A stretch of DNA of 64,000 bases from Mixta mediterraneensis. GTDB lineage: Bacteria; Pseudomonadota; Gammaproteobacteria; Enterobacterales; Enterobacteriaceae. The notes beneath the pieces were generated by a model that was given only the letters and a program-made list of their open reading frames with translations, was not told the DNA's origin and searched no databases. The translations under genes were made by a program, and so were the position numbers. The number at the start of each line of letters is the position of its first letter. Positions within the stretch are counted from its first letter, which is position 1. Location of the stretch: NCBI RefSeq assembly GCF_014946725.1, contig NZ_JACFXY010000005.1:124001-188000 (forward strand). The letters run 5' to 3'. This document shows positions 47,399-59,973 of this stretch, in pieces.

Positions 47399-48595
47399 TT
47401 AGCGTTGAGCCGGACGCCAGATCCACAGCACGGCAATAGCCAGAGCGAATAGCGTGCCGAAACCAATCCCGGTTGCCACTGTCGGCACACCCGCTTTAAT
47501 CGCCAGCGTATACAGCCCTAGCATCAGCAGCATTGCTGTGTTCTCGCCAAGATTTTGTACCGCAATCGCACTGCCCGATCCCACGCTATGCTTGCCGCGT
47601 TCCTGCAACAAGGCATTCAGCGGCACCACAAAAAAGCCGCCCAAGGCGCCAATGACTGTCAGTAACAAATAGGCATTCATCAGCGAATGCTGCATTGAGA
47701 AGATCACCACCATCACGCCGATCAGCACACCCGCGGGCATACAACGACGCACCTTTTCCAGCGTCACCAGCCTGGCCGCCGCCGCTGCACCCAGTACGAT
47801 GCCAATCGCCACCATCGCGTTCAGCGTGGTCGGCGTTTTGTTATCGCTGATACCGAGCGCTACCGGCACCCACAGCACCAGCAGAAAACGCAGCGTCACA
47901 CCTGCGCCCCAAAACAAACTGGTGGCCAGCAGTGAAAAGCGGGTTTCAGCATTATTCCATAACACACGACAGGCGGTAATAAAGCTGTGCAGCATCGCCG
48001 TGAAGTGCCAGCTTTGGCCCGGACGAGCCACCGGCAATCGGGGAATAAATACATTTGCCAGCACCGCAATGCCGTAGGTCAGCGCACATACCCCCAGTGC
48101 CGCCAGCAGATTCCAGTCAGCCAGGATGCCGCCTGCTACCGAACCAAATAGGATTGCGGCGATGGTTGAACCTTCCATCAAGCCGTTTGCTTTTACCAGC
48201 TTCTCGCCCTGGGTGATCTCCCCCAGGATGCCATACTTCGCGGGGGAATACGCCGCCGCACCAATGCCCACCAGCGTGTAGCCAGCAAAGGGATTGAAGC
48301 CGAAGCAGATCACCAGCGCACCCAGCAGTTTCAGACTGTTGGCAAACATCATCGCCCGGCCTTTAGCGACACTGTCTGCTATCTGGCCGACAAACGGCGC
48401 GAGCAGAATATAGGTGGCGACAAATAACATCTGTAGCACCGGCTGGCTCCAGTCGGGATAGGACTGATTTTTTAACACCGCCAGCGTGACAAACAGCAGC
48501 GCGTTATCGCCAAACGCCGAGAAAAACTGCGCAATAATGACGGCCAGCATGCTACGCGACATGAGCGGTGCATCACGTTCTGCCCCAGCGATCAT
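47399..48595 (-). CDS. lplT: Lysophospholipid transporter LplT
   Basis: A 398-residue major-facilitator protein with 12 predicted helices, beginning after a short tail with [21 protein letters not shown], as in E. coli LplT (397). Flips lyso-phospholipids into the inner leaflet for re-acylation by Aas. Start overlaps the aas stop (ATGA). In E. coli lplT-aas lies elsewhere (near galR-lysA). Confidence 0.94.
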   Translation of the reverse strand: MIAGAERDAPLMSRSMLAVIIAQFFSAFGDNALLFVTLAVLKNQSYPDWSQPVLQMLFVATYILLAPFVGQIADSVAKGRAMMFANSLKLLGALVICFGFNPFAGYTLVGIGAAAYSPAKYGILGEITQGEKLVKANGLMEGSTIAAILFGSVAGGILADWNLLAALGVCALTYGIAVLANVFIPRLPVARPGQSWHFTAMLHSFITACRVLWNNAETRFSLLATSLFWGAGVTLRFLLVLWVPVALGISDNKTPTTLNAMVAIGIVLGAAAAARLVTLEKVRRCMPAGVLIGVMVVIFSMQHSLMNAYLLLTVIGALGGFFVVPLNALLQERGKHSVGSGSAIAVQNLGENTAMLLMLGLYTLAIKAGVPTVATGIGFGTLFALAIAVLWIWRPAQR

Positions 48596-50742
48596 GCCTG
48601 TGCCTCTTCCGCCATTTTCTTCAGCGTAACGTAATCTGGCTTGCCGCTACCCAGCATTGGTAGCTGCTTCACTGCGCGAATATCGCGTGGTAACGCCAGC
48701 TCCGGCGCGCCCGTTTCGCGGGCGGCTTTTTGCAGTTGATCGCGCGTCAGCGCGTTATCGGTAGTAAACAGCACCAGCGCTTCGCCACGATTACCATCCG
48801 GGCGCAACGAGGCCGCATGCTGCTTATCAGGCGAGGCTTTTAGCGCAATCTGTTCAACAGTCTCCAGCGATACCATTTCTCCCGCGATTTTAGCGAAGCG
48901 TTTGGCTCGTCCCTGAATCTGGCAAAAACCGCCGTCATCGAAGCTGACAATATCGCCGGTATCGTACCATCCGGCTTCCATCTGTCCTTCGCCGTTATCC
49001 GCCATGGGCGCTTCCAGCATGCCGGGGTTCTCAACCCGTAAATAGCCTTTCATGACGTTTGGCCCACGTAATTGCAGGCGTCCGCCCTTTTCAATGCCCG
49101 GCACCGACATCAAACGTGAATCCATGCCCGGCAGAATGCGGCCCACGGTGTGCGTTTTCGCCGCCATCGGCACGTTAATCGCGACCACAGGCGCACATTC
49201 GGTCACGCCGTAGCCTTCAAGAATGCGGATGCCGTATTTATCCAGGTAAAGCTGGCGCGTATTTTCCTGCAATTTTTCTGCGCCAGCGACGACGTAGCGC
49301 AGACGAGCGAAGTCGTAAGGTGCCGCAAAACGCGCATAGTTGCCCAGAAAGGTAGAAGTGCCAAACAGTACCGTGCAGTTGCGATCATAAACCAGCTCCG
49401 GCACGATGCGATAATGCAGCGGGCTGGGGTAGAGGAACACCTGTGCGCCAGTCATCAGCGGCGTAAACAGGCCAACGGTTAAGCCGAAAGCGTGGAACAG
49501 CGGCAGTGCCGCCATAAAACGGTCGCGTGGGGTAAAATCAGCAACGGTACGAATTTGCTCAACGTTCGCCAGCAGGCTTTTATGCGAATGCACCACCCCT
49601 TTCGGGTTGCCTTCCGAGCCGGAAGTAAACAGCACCATCGCGGTATCTTCTGGCTGCTGTCTGACCTGTGCGCGGCGCGGCATAAGCAGATGCCCCAGGA
49701 TCCACAGCTTGTCTTTTAAGGTTACCGTATCCTTCAGATCCTCCAGATAGATCCATTGCACCTCGTTCAGTCCTTGTGGCAGATGCCACAGGCCCCCTTT
49801 GTCGAGAAACTGGCGTGAGGTAAAGACGGTTTTTACCTGCGAAGCAGTAAGCGCGGCACGCATACCATTAACGCCTGCGGTGTAGTTAAGCATGGCAGGA
49901 ATACGACCCCGCATTGACGCGCCCAGAATCGCCACCGCCGTCACGGTGGCATTGGGCAGCAGCAGGCCGACATACTCTTTAGGCTGGCTGTAACGTTCAA
50001 GAATGCGCCCCACCCCGAGTGATTTTTTCAGCAAACCGGTGTAGCTGTCTGGTGAGAAATTAATATCCTCCATGCAGCGTTTGAAGGCGCCGTAGCGGGT
50101 ACGCGCATTAAGAAAGGCTTCAAACAGTGTTTCACGCGAACGCACCGCCATGCGCGCTTCCATCATCACATGATGCAGATGCTCACCGGCTAAAAGACGA
50201 CGTTCGCGCGCCCGTTTCGCATCGGGCATTGGAATGCGCGTTGCGGGTAAGATGCTTAGCGTGATACGCGGAAATAAGCGGCGTTTGAACACCCCCGCCA
50301 GCCGACCAAACGGTGTAAATTCCGCGCCTTCAATGCGCATCGGTACAACATTCGCCCCTGACTTCGCCGCCACAAATCCGGCACCGCTGTAGATCTTCAT
50401 CAGCGATCCGGTGACGGTAATGCGGCCTTCCGGGAAGATCACCACCGGACGACCGCTGTTGATCATCTGAACCAAATGCTTGATCGACATCGGCCTGGCT
50501 GGATCCAGCGGCACATAGTCGATAAACGGCCTGAGCACGCGCATGAACCACTTTTCGCTGATCGTCGAATAGACTGCGAACACCGGCTTTACTGGCAGAA
50601 ACAACGCCAGCAGCATACCGTCAAGAAACGACACGTGATTAGGCGCGATCAACACCTTCTCTTTATACAGTTCGGCGGTAGCACCACGCAGCTCGACGCG
50701 CCATAAAAGACGGAAAATCAGACGGAAAAATTTAAATAACAT
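48592..50742 (-). CDS. aas: Bifunctional acyltransferase/acyl-ACP synthetase Aas
   Basis: 716 residues (E. coli 719). N-terminal acyltransferase with the HX4D box NHVSFLD at about 35-41 and the FPEGRIT motif. The C-terminal AMP-binding domain has [12 protein letters not shown] and the later GWYDTGD. Re-acylates 2-acyl-lysophosphatidylethanolamine, working with LplT. Confidence 0.95.
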   Translation of the reverse strand: MLFKFFRLIFRLLWRVELRGATAELYKEKVLIAPNHVSFLDGMLLALFLPVKPVFAVYSTISEKWFMRVLRPFIDYVPLDPARPMSIKHLVQMINSGRPVVIFPEGRITVTGSLMKIYSGAGFVAAKSGANVVPMRIEGAEFTPFGRLAGVFKRRLFPRITLSILPATRIPMPDAKRARERRLLAGEHLHHVMMEARMAVRSRETLFEAFLNARTRYGAFKRCMEDINFSPDSYTGLLKKSLGVGRILERYSQPKEYVGLLLPNATVTAVAILGASMRGRIPAMLNYTAGVNGMRAALTASQVKTVFTSRQFLDKGGLWHLPQGLNEVQWIYLEDLKDTVTLKDKLWILGHLLMPRRAQVRQQPEDTAMVLFTSGSEGNPKGVVHSHKSLLANVEQIRTVADFTPRDRFMAALPLFHAFGLTVGLFTPLMTGAQVFLYPSPLHYRIVPELVYDRNCTVLFGTSTFLGNYARFAAPYDFARLRYVVAGAEKLQENTRQLYLDKYGIRILEGYGVTECAPVVAINVPMAAKTHTVGRILPGMDSRLMSVPGIEKGGRLQLRGPNVMKGYLRVENPGMLEAPMADNGEGQMEAGWYDTGDIVSFDDGGFCQIQGRAKRFAKIAGEMVSLETVEQIALKASPDKQHAASLRPDGNRGEALVLFTTDNALTRDQLQKAARETGAPELALPRDIRAVKQLPMLGSGKPDYVTLKKMAEEAQA

Positions 50743-50805
50743 GCCCGCTCCATAGCATCGTTAAAAACAGGCCTTCACGATGCAGGATCTGGCACGGTTC
50801 GACAA

Positions 50806-52197
50806 CTATTTATTGGCTGCCTGCCAGCCACCGCCCAGCGCCGCAATCAGCGCCACGCTGCTGACCCATTGGGTGCTTTGCAGCGACAGCAGGCTTTGCT
50901 GCTCGCTCAGGCTGCTGTTTTCGGTGGTTGCCACGTCGAGGTAGTCGATCATGCCTGCTTCATACTGATTACGCGTTACGCGCGCCGATTCCTGCGCGGC
51001 GGCGGTGGCGCGCTGCTGCGAGGCAATTTCGCCCTGTAACATATTCAGTTCCACCAGCTCATCCTCTACTTCCTGCAACGCTTCCAGCACCGTTTGACGA
51101 TAGCTGGCCACGCTGGCGTCATATGACGCACGCGCCTGCTCAACCTGTGAAGCAGTCGCGCCAAAGTCCAGCAGCGTGCCGCTGAGTTCCGGTCCCAGCG
51201 ACCAGACGCGATTGGGCAGCGAGAACAGATTATGCAGCGTGGACGAGCTCACACCGCCGCTGGCGCTCAGCGTCAGATCAGGAAAATAACCGGCAATCGC
51301 CACGCCAACCGCTGCGTTCGCCGCCGCGACGTTACGCTCAGCGTAAGCAATATCAGGACGGCGCTGTAAAAGCTGTGTTGGCAAGGCTGAAGGCACATCC
51401 GGCAATGTCGCGTCCAGCTTCGCCACCGGCAAGTTGAAGTCGGCAGGCGCTTTGCCAACCAGCAGCGCAATGGCATGCTCCACCTGCGCACGCTGCCATT
51501 GATAATCCTGCGCCGAGGCGCGGGCGCTTTCCAGCTGCATCTGCGCCTGCGCTAAGGTGGCGCGTGATTCACTGCCCGCCTGATATTTGTTTTCAATGAC
51601 TACCAGATAGCGCTGATAGGCATCATTGCTCTGTTGATACAGCGCAATTTTCTGGTCCATGATGCGTAGCTGAAAGTAGTCCTGCGCCAGTTCTGACTGC
51701 GCGCTCAGGGTAATATTTGCCAGTTCGGCCGCGCTTGCCTGAGCACTGGCTCTATTCTCTTCCAGCGTGCGCCGCAGTTTGCCCCACAAATCCAGTTCCC
51801 AGCTGGCGCTTAGCTCAGCCTGGTGACTGGTTGAGGTGGTGCGCTGGTTGGTTGTGGTGGCGTGGCTGCCGCTGCGGGTGACGCTACTGTCATACCCCAC
51901 CGAAGGAAACAGTTCGGCGCGTGACTGCGATACCAGCGCCTGTGCCTGGCGATATTGCGCTGCGTAGTTAGCGACGTTCTGATTGTTAATGCTCACCTGA
52001 CTCAGCAGGCTGCTCAGCGTGGCGTCGTGATAGACCGACCACCATTCACCTTTGTGCTGGTCATCCTGCGGCGTTGCCGGCTGCCAGCCTTTCGCCTCTT
52101 TATAATGTTTCGGCACGGGCATAGCAGGGCGTTGATAATCCGGGCCAACGGTACAGCCGCACAGCAGCAGCGCCAGCATAACAGGCGTAATTTTCAT
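50806..52197 (-). CDS. Outer-membrane efflux factor (OprM/OpmB-like) of the mdtABC operon
   Basis: 463 residues with a lipoprotein signal ending LLCGC (Cys at about 14) and VGPDYQRP after it, the mark of NodT/OprM-type outer membrane factors. Two OEP repeats follow, with LPTQLLQRRPDIAYAERNVAAANA in the middle (in two parts). Three bases after mdtC. E. coli mdtABC has no such gene and uses TolC; this arrangement resembles MuxABC-OpmB of Pseudomonas. Confidence 0.88.
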   Translation of the reverse strand: MKITPVMLALLLCGCTVGPDYQRPAMPVPKHYKEAKGWQPATPQDDQHKGEWWSVYHDATLSSLLSQVSINNQNVANYAAQYRQAQALVSQSRAELFPSVGYDSSVTRSGSHATTTNQRTTSTSHQAELSASWELDLWGKLRRTLEENRASAQASAAELANITLSAQSELAQDYFQLRIMDQKIALYQQSNDAYQRYLVVIENKYQAGSESRATLAQAQMQLESARASAQDYQWQRAQVEHAIALLVGKAPADFNLPVAKLDATLPDVPSALPTQLLQRRPDIAYAERNVAAANAAVGVAIAGYFPDLTLSASGGVSSSTLHNLFSLPNRVWSLGPELSGTLLDFGATASQVEQARASYDASVASYRQTVLEALQEVEDELVELNMLQGEIASQQRATAAAQESARVTRNQYEAGMIDYLDVATTENSSLSEQQSLLSLQSTQWVSSVALIAALGGGWQAANK

Positions 52198-52200
52198 GGA

Positions 52201-55200
52201 TTAGGTTTCCACATGGCGCAAGCGGCGCCACGAACGTTTACAAGCGCGGCTCAGACGATCGAGCCAGAGATAAATAACCGGCGTGGTAAACAGCGTCAGC
52301 AGTTGGCTAAGCGCCAGACCACCGGCGATAGCTATGCCGAGCGGGCTACGCAGATCGGCATCACCGCCGCTGCCGAGCGCCAGCGGTAGGGCGCCAAAAA
52401 AGGCCGCCAGCGTGGTCATCATGATCGGACGGAAGCGCATCAGGCAGGCTTGAGTGATGGCCTGCTGGGGCGTCATGCCTAATCGACGCTCGGCATCGAT
52501 AGCAAAGTCGATCATCATGATCGCATTCTTCTTCACGATACCGATCAGTAAGATGATGCCGATCAGCGCGATCACCGTGAGCTGCGTACCGGTAAGCAAT
52601 AACAGTAACAATGCTCCCACGCCCGCCGACGGTAGGGTCGACAGAATGGTCAGCGGATGGATGTAGCTTTCGTACAGCACGCCGAGCACGATATACACCG
52701 CCGCCAGCGCCGCGATAATCAGCCACGGCATGGTCGCGGTTAGCTGTGCAAATGCCGCTGCCGTCCCGGCAAACCCGGCCTGAATGGTTGATGGCAAACC
52801 CAGTTTGGCCATTGCCTGTTTGATCAGCACCTGCGCCTGTTCCAGCGACACGCCATCGTTAAGGTTAAACGCTACGGTACTGGTCGCCGACTGGCCTTGG
52901 TGCGCCACCGACAGCGGCGCGTTGCCACCCACAAAACGGGCAAAGGCGGAAACCGGAATGCGATCGCCATCGTCGTTAATCACATATAACTGCTTAAGAA
53001 TATTTGGATCGCGGGTATAGCTGCTCTGTAACGACATCACGACGTGATACTGATTCAGGGTGTGATATAGCGTGGCAATTTGTCGCTGGCTAAAAGCGTT
53101 ATTCAGCATGGTGTCGAGCATTTGCACATCAACACCAAGCCGGGTAGCGCGATCGCGGTCGATATTGATGACCACTTCCTGCCCGCCGGTTTGCGAATCG
53201 GAATCTACGCTGTTGAGCTGCGGTATCGCTGCCAGCGCCGCCTGCACTTTCGGCGTCCATTCGCGCAACAGATCGAGATCGTCGGCCTGCAAGCTGTACT
53301 GGTAAGTCGCGTTGGCGCTGCGTCCGCCAATGTGCAGATCCTGCGCCGCCATCAGAAACATCTGGGCACCCGCAATATGGCTGGTTTTCATGCTCAGACG
53401 ATTGGCGACTTCAGTGGCAGTGGCATTGCGCTGATCAAAATCCTTCAGACGCACAAAGAAGTTGGCGCTGTTGCGTGAACCAAACATACCGCTGCCCATT
53501 GACGACATCACACTTTCTACCGCCGGATCGGACTGAATTATTTTGGTGAACATCAACATTTTCGGCTTCATTGCCTGGAAGGAGATATTCTGATCGGCAC
53601 GCAATGCTCCCATCAGCAGACCGGTATCCTGGTTAGGGAAGAAGCCTTTCTGCACTACCGAATAGAGAAACAGATTGAGCAGTACGGTCAGCACCAGGCT
53701 GAACATGGTGAGTTTCTGGTGGCACATTACCCAGCTCAGGCCACGCGAATAGGCCGCCAGCAGGCGATTGAGTTGATTCTCAATCGCCTGATACATAGGA
53801 TGTGGGCGCTTGCTGACTTGAGGTTTTGGCTTGAGCAAACGCGAACAGAGCATCGGCGTCAGGCTTAATGAGACAAACATCGAGATCAGCAGTGACACGG
53901 TGAGCGTTACGGCAAATTCGCGGAACAGACGTCCCACGATACTGCCCATCAGCAAAATCGGAATGAACACCGCAATCAACGACATAGTCATCGACAGCAC
54001 GGTGAAACTCACCTCCTGCGCGCCACGCAGGGAAGCCCGCAGCGGACTCAGCCCGGCTTCGATATGGCGCGTAATGTTTTCCAGCACCACAATCGCGTCA
54101 TCAACCACAAAGCCGGTGGCGATAATCAGCGCCATCAACGACAGATTATCGAGGCTATAGCCGAGCAGATACATCACCGCACAGGTGCCAATCAGCGAAC
54201 CCGGCAACGCCAGCGCTGGAATAATAACCGCCTGCAGATTGCGCAGAAAGACAAACACCACGGCAATGACCAGCAATACCGCTACCAGCAAGGTTTCTTC
54301 GGTGTCATACAGCGAGGCACGCACCCCTGGCGAGCGGTCCACCACTACTTTCAGCTGCGTGTCAGCTGGCAACTCTTTTTCCAGCTCCGGCAACTGCGCT
54401 TTAACCGCGTCGATGGTAACCAGCATGTTGGCTCCCGCCTGGCGCTTGATGCTCACCATTACCGATGGCGACGCGTTGAGGAACCCGGCCTGATACTGAT
54501 CTTCTACCGAGTCGTAAACCGTGGCGACATCATGCAGCCGCACCGCTTTACCGTCTTTATAACTCACAATCAGATCGCGATAGCTTTTGGCTTTATCCAG
54601 CTGCCCGTTGCTGTCCACCACCCACGACTGGCTGCTGCCCTGCAACATGCCTTTCGGCAGATTAGTGGTGCTGTTAGCGACCGCGCTGCGTACCGTGTCG
54701 AGCGAGATACCGTATTGCGTCAGCTTCAGCGGTTGCAGATCAATGCGCACCGCCGGTAAGGCGCTGCCCATAAGCGATACTTCGCCCACGCCTTTCACCT
54801 GCCCCATCGCCTGCTCGATTTTACTTTCGGCCAGATCATAGAGCTCACCCGGCGTGCGGGTTGCCGACGTTAGCGCCAGCATCACTATTGGCGCATCGGA
54901 CGGATTAGCTTTGCGATAAGTGGGCAATGACTCCATCGCGCTCGGCAGCAGGCTGCGGGAGGCGTTAATCGCCGCCTGCACGTCACGCGCCGCGCCATTA
55001 ATGTCGCGACTGAGTTCAAACTGCAAAATAATGTTGCTGGAACCTTGCGAGCTGCTTGATGTCATTTCGGTAACGCCCGCGATCTGACCCAGCGATCGCT
55101 CCAGCGGCGTCGCCACCGTGGCCGCCATGGTTTCTGGGCTGGCCCCGGCCAGGCTGGCGCTGACCATGATGGTGGGAAAATCCACCTGCGGCAGCGGCGC

Positions 55201-55302
55201 AACCGGCAATAAGCGATAACCCAGCGCGCCAAGCAGCAAGATCGCCATGGTCAGCAGCAAAGTGGCGATCGGGCGAAAGATAAACAAGCGTGTCAGACTC
55301 AT
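52201..55302 (-). CDS. mdtC: RND efflux pump subunit MdtC-like
   Basis: ATG 55302 overlaps the mdtB stop (ATGA); 1033 residues (E. coli MdtC 1025). Twelve TM helices and two large periplasmic loops; Asp residues of the proton relay in TM4 ([15 protein letters not shown]). Forms a heterotrimer with MdtB in E. coli; substrates there include bile salts and novobiocin. The upstream in-frame extension is rejected. Confidence 0.92.
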   Translation of the reverse strand: MSLTRLFIFRPIATLLLTMAILLLGALGYRLLPVAPLPQVDFPTIMVSASLAGASPETMAATVATPLERSLGQIAGVTEMTSSSSQGSSNIILQFELSRDINGAARDVQAAINASRSLLPSAMESLPTYRKANPSDAPIVMLALTSATRTPGELYDLAESKIEQAMGQVKGVGEVSLMGSALPAVRIDLQPLKLTQYGISLDTVRSAVANSTTNLPKGMLQGSSQSWVVDSNGQLDKAKSYRDLIVSYKDGKAVRLHDVATVYDSVEDQYQAGFLNASPSVMVSIKRQAGANMLVTIDAVKAQLPELEKELPADTQLKVVVDRSPGVRASLYDTEETLLVAVLLVIAVVFVFLRNLQAVIIPALALPGSLIGTCAVMYLLGYSLDNLSLMALIIATGFVVDDAIVVLENITRHIEAGLSPLRASLRGAQEVSFTVLSMTMSLIAVFIPILLMGSIVGRLFREFAVTLTVSLLISMFVSLSLTPMLCSRLLKPKPQVSKRPHPMYQAIENQLNRLLAAYSRGLSWVMCHQKLTMFSLVLTVLLNLFLYSVVQKGFFPNQDTGLLMGALRADQNISFQAMKPKMLMFTKIIQSDPAVESVMSSMGSGMFGSRNSANFFVRLKDFDQRNATATEVANRLSMKTSHIAGAQMFLMAAQDLHIGGRSANATYQYSLQADDLDLLREWTPKVQAALAAIPQLNSVDSDSQTGGQEVVINIDRDRATRLGVDVQMLDTMLNNAFSQRQIATLYHTLNQYHVVMSLQSSYTRDPNILKQLYVINDDGDRIPVSAFARFVGGNAPLSVAHQGQSATSTVAFNLNDGVSLEQAQVLIKQAMAKLGLPSTIQAGFAGTAAAFAQLTATMPWLIIAALAAVYIVLGVLYESYIHPLTILSTLPSAGVGALLLLLLTGTQLTVIALIGIILLIGIVKKNAIMMIDFAIDAERRLGMTPQQAITQACLMRFRPIMMTTLAAFFGALPLALGSGGDADLRSPLGIAIAGGLALSQLLTLFTTPVIYLWLDRLSRACKRSWRRLRHVET

Positions 55303-58300
55303 TGCCCGCCCCGCGTCTGCTGCTGGCGACGTTTCACCCATGCGTTGCCGCGCTGTGCGATACCATCAAACCACAGATAAATCACGGGCGTGGAGAACAG
55401 CGTCAGCATCTGGCTGACAATCAAACCGCCGACAATCACCAGGCCCAGCGGCTGACGCAGTTCCGCGCCTGAGCCGGAGGCCAGCATCAGCGGCAGCGCG
55501 CCAAGCAGGGCCGCCATCGTGGTCATCAGGATTGGACGGAAGCGCAATAAACAGGCCTGATGGATCGCATCACGCGGGCTGAGGCGCTGTTTATTCTCCG
55601 CTTCCAGCGCAAAGTCGATCATCATAATGGCGTTTTTCTTCACGATGCCGATCAGCAGAATGACACCAATCAACGCAATCAAACTGAATTCAGTGCCCGC
55701 CAGCATCAATGTCAATAACGCGCCGACCGCCGCCGACGGCAACGTGGAGAGAATCGTTACCGGATGAATAAAACTTTCATACAGAATACCCAGCACGACG
55801 TACATGGTGATCAGCGCCGCCAGTATCAACCACAGCGTGTTGCCAGTGGCGCTCTGGAATGCCGAAGTTTCGCCCTGATAACGCAACGTTATGCTCGACG
55901 GTAATTGCAGCTGCTCACGCACCTCAGCAATCGCTTTCTGGCCATCTTCCAGCGAATAGCCAGCGTTCAGATTGAATGAAATCATCACCGCCGGGAACTG
56001 GTTCAAACGCATATGCATGAGCGAACCGGTACGCTGATGAATAGTGGCGATAGACGTAAGTTTCACCATGCCGCTGGTACTGGCAGTCTCACTGCTGCTG
56101 GTTGCGTTGGTGCTGCCTGACGACGATGTGCTGTCCGTGGAAGAACCGCTTTCGTCATCCTGGCTGCTGGAGGGTTGCAGGTAGACGTCATCAAACGACG
56201 CCGGGCCTTGTTGATACGTCGGTGCGACTTCCAGCACCACGCGATACTGATTCGACTGCGTAAAAATAGTGGAAACCAGACGCTGACCAAAGGCGTTGTA
56301 CAGCGCGGTATCCACGTCCGACGCGGTGATACCATAGCGCGCCGCTTTATCACGGTTCAGTTCGACATAAGCCACGCGGCCCTGGTCCTGCAAATTACTG
56401 ACCACACCGTTAAATTCGGGGCGCTGTTGCAGGGCCGCCGTCAGTTTCGGTAACCATTGCACCAGGTTTTCGCTGTCGGCATCGTCCAGTGTGAACTGAT
56501 ACTGACTTGGCGTAACCTGGTCGTTGACGGTTAGATCCTGCGCCGGTTGCAGAAAAAGCTGAATGCCCGCTACCTGCGCTGCGGCCTGTTGTAGCTGTTT
56601 GATGACAACATCGGCTTTGTCATCACGCTCATCAAATGCCTTGAGGTTGATCTGAATACGTCCGCTGTTCAGGCTGATGTTGTTGCCATCAATCCCGATA
56701 GTGGAGGACAAACTTTCCACCGCCGGGCTCTGCAAAATCACCTTTGCCAGCGCCTGCTGCCGTTTCGCCATCTCGTTAAATGACACATCCTGAGAGGCCA
56801 CGGTCACGCCCTGAATCAGGCCGGTATCCTGGGTTGGGAAGAAACCTTTCGGCACCATCACATACAGCAGCGCGGTAAGCGCGAAGGTGGCAAGCGCCAC
56901 CAGCAGCGTGAGCTTTTGATGATTCAATACTATTATCAGCAGGCGATCGTAACCACGCACCAGCTTGTCAAACACCTCACCGCCTTTGCGTGAAAAGCGC
57001 GATTGCTTCTCCGGCGGAATATGGCGCAACAGGTAAGCACACAGCATCGGCGTTAACGTCAACGAGACCAGCATCGATACCAGAATCGATACCGCCAGCG
57101 TGATAGCAAATTCGCGGAACAAACGTCCGACGACATCGCCCATAAACAGCAGCGGGATCAGTACCGCAATCAGCGAAAAGGTTAGCGAGATAATCGTGAA
57201 GCCAATCTGCTGCGAACCTTTTAGCGCGGCTTCCATCGGCGACTCGCCCTCTTCCAGCCGCCGCGAAATGTTCTCAACCACCACAATCGCATCATCGATC
57301 ACAAAACCGGTGGCAATGGTAAGCGCCATCAATGACAGATTGTTCAGGCTGAAATCGGCGAGATACATCACGCCAAAGGTGCCAATCAGCGACAAGGGCA
57401 CCGCGACGCTTGGGATCAGCGTCGCCGCCACGTTGCGCAGAAACAGGAACGTCACCATCACCACCAGCGCAATAGAAAGCATTAGCTCAAACTGCACGTC
57501 GCTGATCGAGGTGCGGATGGTTTGCGTGCGATCAGATAAAATCATCATTTTCACCCCATCCGGCAGAGCGGCTTGCAGCGTGGGGAGCTGCGCCTTGATC
57601 CCATCGACGACCTGAATGACGTTAGCCCCCGGTTGACGCTGCACGCTGATGACAATCGCGGGACTGTTATTGGCCCACGCCGACTGAAAGCTGTTTTCCG
57701 GGCCTTGCTCAATGTGTGCAATATCTTTCAGACGCAACGCCGCGCCGTTTTGCCAGGTAAGAATCAGATTGCCGTATTCATCGGCGGTACGCAGCTGGTC
57801 ATTGGCATCAATCGTGACCGAATGATACTGACCATCAAAGCCCCCTTTCGAACCGTTCACGTTGCTGTTACTGATGAGCGTATTGACGTCTTCCAGCGTC
57901 AGGCCGTGCGCCGCCAGCGCTTTCGGGTCCATCTGCACGCGAATGGCGGGTTGATGCCCCCCCGCCAGCGTCACCATGCCGACGCCAGAGATTTGCGCCA
58001 GCTTGAGTGCTACGCGGGTATTCACCAGATCCTGCACCTGCGTCAGCGGCAGGTTGTCTGAGCTGGCGGCTAAGGTGATCACCGCGCTGTCCGCCGGATT
58101 GACCTTTTTGTAGGTCGGCGGATTGGGCAGATCATTCGGCAACAGATTATTGGCAGCATTAATCGCCGCCTGCACTTCCTGCTCTGCCACATCCAGTGAC
58201 AGATCCAGGCTGAACTTCAGGGTGATGATCGACGATCCACCGGAGCTGGTGGATGTCATCTGGCTCAGACCCGCCATTTGTCCGAGCTGACGTTCCAGCG

Positions 58301-58496
58301 GCGATGTCACCGACGACGCCATCACATCCGGGCTGGCGCCAGGATAGAGTGTGGTGACCTGAATAGTCGGATAGTCCACCTGCGGCAGCGCTGAGGTGGA
58401 GAGAAATTTATAAGCAAATATCCCGGCGATCAGCACGCCCACCATCAACAGGATGGTAGCGACCGGACGCTGAATAAACAGGCGTGACGGGTTCAT
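55299..58496 (-). CDS. mdtB: RND efflux pump subunit MdtB-like with a Ser/Thr-rich insertion
   Basis: 1065 residues, about 25 longer than E. coli MdtB. RND architecture: [20 protein letters not shown] start, proton-relay TM4 ([15 protein letters not shown]), final helices. The excess length is a low-complexity segment of about 35 residues near 775-810 ([17 protein letters not shown] followed by more Ser and Thr) in the second periplasmic domain. Start overlaps mdtA stop by 4 bases. Confidence 0.92.
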   Translation of the reverse strand: MNPSRLFIQRPVATILLMVGVLIAGIFAYKFLSTSALPQVDYPTIQVTTLYPGASPDVMASSVTSPLERQLGQMAGLSQMTSTSSGGSSIITLKFSLDLSLDVAEQEVQAAINAANNLLPNDLPNPPTYKKVNPADSAVITLAASSDNLPLTQVQDLVNTRVALKLAQISGVGMVTLAGGHQPAIRVQMDPKALAAHGLTLEDVNTLISNSNVNGSKGGFDGQYHSVTIDANDQLRTADEYGNLILTWQNGAALRLKDIAHIEQGPENSFQSAWANNSPAIVISVQRQPGANVIQVVDGIKAQLPTLQAALPDGVKMMILSDRTQTIRTSISDVQFELMLSIALVVMVTFLFLRNVAATLIPSVAVPLSLIGTFGVMYLADFSLNNLSLMALTIATGFVIDDAIVVVENISRRLEEGESPMEAALKGSQQIGFTIISLTFSLIAVLIPLLFMGDVVGRLFREFAITLAVSILVSMLVSLTLTPMLCAYLLRHIPPEKQSRFSRKGGEVFDKLVRGYDRLLIIVLNHQKLTLLVALATFALTALLYVMVPKGFFPTQDTGLIQGVTVASQDVSFNEMAKRQQALAKVILQSPAVESLSSTIGIDGNNISLNSGRIQINLKAFDERDDKADVVIKQLQQAAAQVAGIQLFLQPAQDLTVNDQVTPSQYQFTLDDADSENLVQWLPKLTAALQQRPEFNGVVSNLQDQGRVAYVELNRDKAARYGITASDVDTALYNAFGQRLVSTIFTQSNQYRVVLEVAPTYQQGPASFDDVYLQPSSSQDDESGSSTDSTSSSGSTNATSSSETASTSGMVKLTSIATIHQRTGSLMHMRLNQFPAVMISFNLNAGYSLEDGQKAIAEVREQLQLPSSITLRYQGETSAFQSATGNTLWLILAALITMYVVLGILYESFIHPVTILSTLPSAAVGALLTLMLAGTEFSLIALIGVILLIGIVKKNAIMMIDFALEAENKQRLSPRDAIHQACLLRFRPILMTTMAALLGALPLMLASGSGAELRQPLGLVIVGGLIVSQMLTLFSTPVIYLWFDGIAQRGNAWVKRRQQQTRGGQ

Positions 58497-59707
58497 TTGG
58501 CCTCGGCGGGGGTGGTTTGCGTTTCATTCGCCACCGACACTTTACTGCCGTTGGTCAGGCGATCGATGCCTTCCGTTACCAGGCGATCGCCCGGCTCCAC
58601 GCCTTTCAGTATCGCTTGCCGATCGTCACCAAATGCCGGCCCGGCAGTCACCGCTTTACGCGTCACCGTGCTGTCTTTGTTGATAACAAACACAAAGCTA
58701 CCGTCGCTGCTCAGCTGTAGGGCCTGCACCGGGATCACCGTTGCGCCTTTTAGCGTGTTGGTTTGCAAACGAAGATTGACGAACTGATTTGCGAACAGCG
58801 CTTCATCTTCATTTGGGAAGATCGCCTTTAGCTCAACCGTGCCGGTGGCAGTATCAATCTGATTACTGATGAATTTTACCTGGCCGCTGGCGATAGCGGT
58901 GGTATTGTCCTGATCAAAGGCGGTCGCAGGCAGGCTTTGCGCGTTATGCAGCGCGCTGACCAGCGTCGGGATGTTGCTCTGCGGCACGCTAAACGTTACC
59001 GCCGCAGGCTGCATCTGGGTGATGGTGACCAGGCCGGTACTGCTGGAGGTTTGTACCATATTGCCCGGATCGACCTGACGCAAACCAACGCGACCGCTGA
59101 CCGGCGCGGTGATACGGGCATATTCGATGCTGAGTTTCGCACTGGCGATCTGCGCCTGATCGGCGGCGACCGCGCCACGGTATTGCCCGACAGTGGCAAT
59201 CTGCGTATCCAGATCCTGACGCGACAGAGAGTCCTGCGCCGCCAGCTTGCGATAGCGCGCCAGCGTCAGCTCAGCGCTTTTCAGCAGCGCCTGGTTCTCA
59301 TTCAGTTCACCCTGATACTGGTTTAGCGTTGCCTGATAACTGCGCGGATCGATTTGCGCCAGTAACTGACCCGCCTCGACTTTTTGCCCTTCAGTGAAGT
59401 AAACCTTCTCCAGTTGCCCATCGACACGGCTGGTAACGGTAACGCTGGCATTGGGAATGACCGTGCCAAGCGCATTCAGATAAACCGGCACATCGGCGGT
59501 GCTGGCGACCCCGCTGTGCACCAGGGTCGCGCCGCCCCCCATCATCATGCCGGGACCGCCACGTCCGCCCGGTGGCATCCTGCTTCCCGATCCTTTACCA
59601 AATGGCAATACTCGCCAGGCCACAGCGGCAATAATCAATACCACAATTAAAATAAGTAGCCATTTCAGCCAGCGGGAACGAGAGGAACGGGGCACGTTAG
59701 TAATCAT
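58493..59707 (-). CDS. mdtA: RND periplasmic adaptor MdtA-like
   Basis: ATG 59707 behind AAGAG gives 404 residues. N-terminal TM anchor ([19 protein letters not shown]), a Gly/Met-rich linker ([14 protein letters not shown]), then the lipoyl, hairpin and beta-barrel domains of HlyD-type adaptors ([20 protein letters not shown]). Links MdtBC to the outer membrane factor. First gene of its module; the 224 bases upstream hold an ERIC-like repeat. Confidence 0.9.
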   Translation of the reverse strand: MITNVPRSSRSRWLKWLLILIVVLIIAAVAWRVLPFGKGSGSRMPPGGRGGPGMMMGGGATLVHSGVASTADVPVYLNALGTVIPNASVTVTSRVDGQLEKVYFTEGQKVEAGQLLAQIDPRSYQATLNQYQGELNENQALLKSAELTLARYRKLAAQDSLSRQDLDTQIATVGQYRGAVAADQAQIASAKLSIEYARITAPVSGRVGLRQVDPGNMVQTSSSTGLVTITQMQPAAVTFSVPQSNIPTLVSALHNAQSLPATAFDQDNTTAIASGQVKFISNQIDTATGTVELKAIFPNEDEALFANQFVNLRLQTNTLKGATVIPVQALQLSSDGSFVFVINKDSTVTRKAVTAGPAFGDDRQAILKGVEPGDRLVTEGIDRLTNGSKVSVANETQTTPAEAK

Positions 59708-59784
59708 CGAACTCTTCAGGTAAACAAGGAATAAGGAAACCCCCTGCAAACCAAGGGATTATTTCAAGGCGCAACCCTAAATAA

Positions 59785-59894
59785 TTTGAGCTGCTTCAAG
59801 GCCGCAAGCGAACAAATCCCGGATCAGGTCGCTAACAATATGATCCGGGTGAGTAAACGCAGCCAACAAAGCGGCAAGGTGAAGTATGACGGGC
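59785..59894. repeat. ERIC (IRU) element, diverged
   Basis: The order TTGAGCTGCTTCAAGG, GCAAGCGAACAAATCCC, then GATCCGGGTGAGTAAACGC, AGCCAACAAAGCGGC and GAAGTATGACGGG follows the enterobacterial ERIC consensus closely. A central inverted repeat AATCCCGGATCA/TGATCCGGGT is visible. ERICs lie between genes and are transcribed, forming a long hairpin; here it separates two efflux modules. Confidence 0.8.
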
Positions 59895-59973
59895 GCACCC
59901 CTTACGGCGCGTATTATCGGCTAAACCTTACGCGATTTTCCATCGACAAACCGTAAAGGTTTCGTTAAGAAAA

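Noticed and set aside
54064..54759. Plus-strand 231-residue open frame
   Set aside because: Antisense to mdtC; His/Gln/Arg-rich composition typical of reverse-complement frames.
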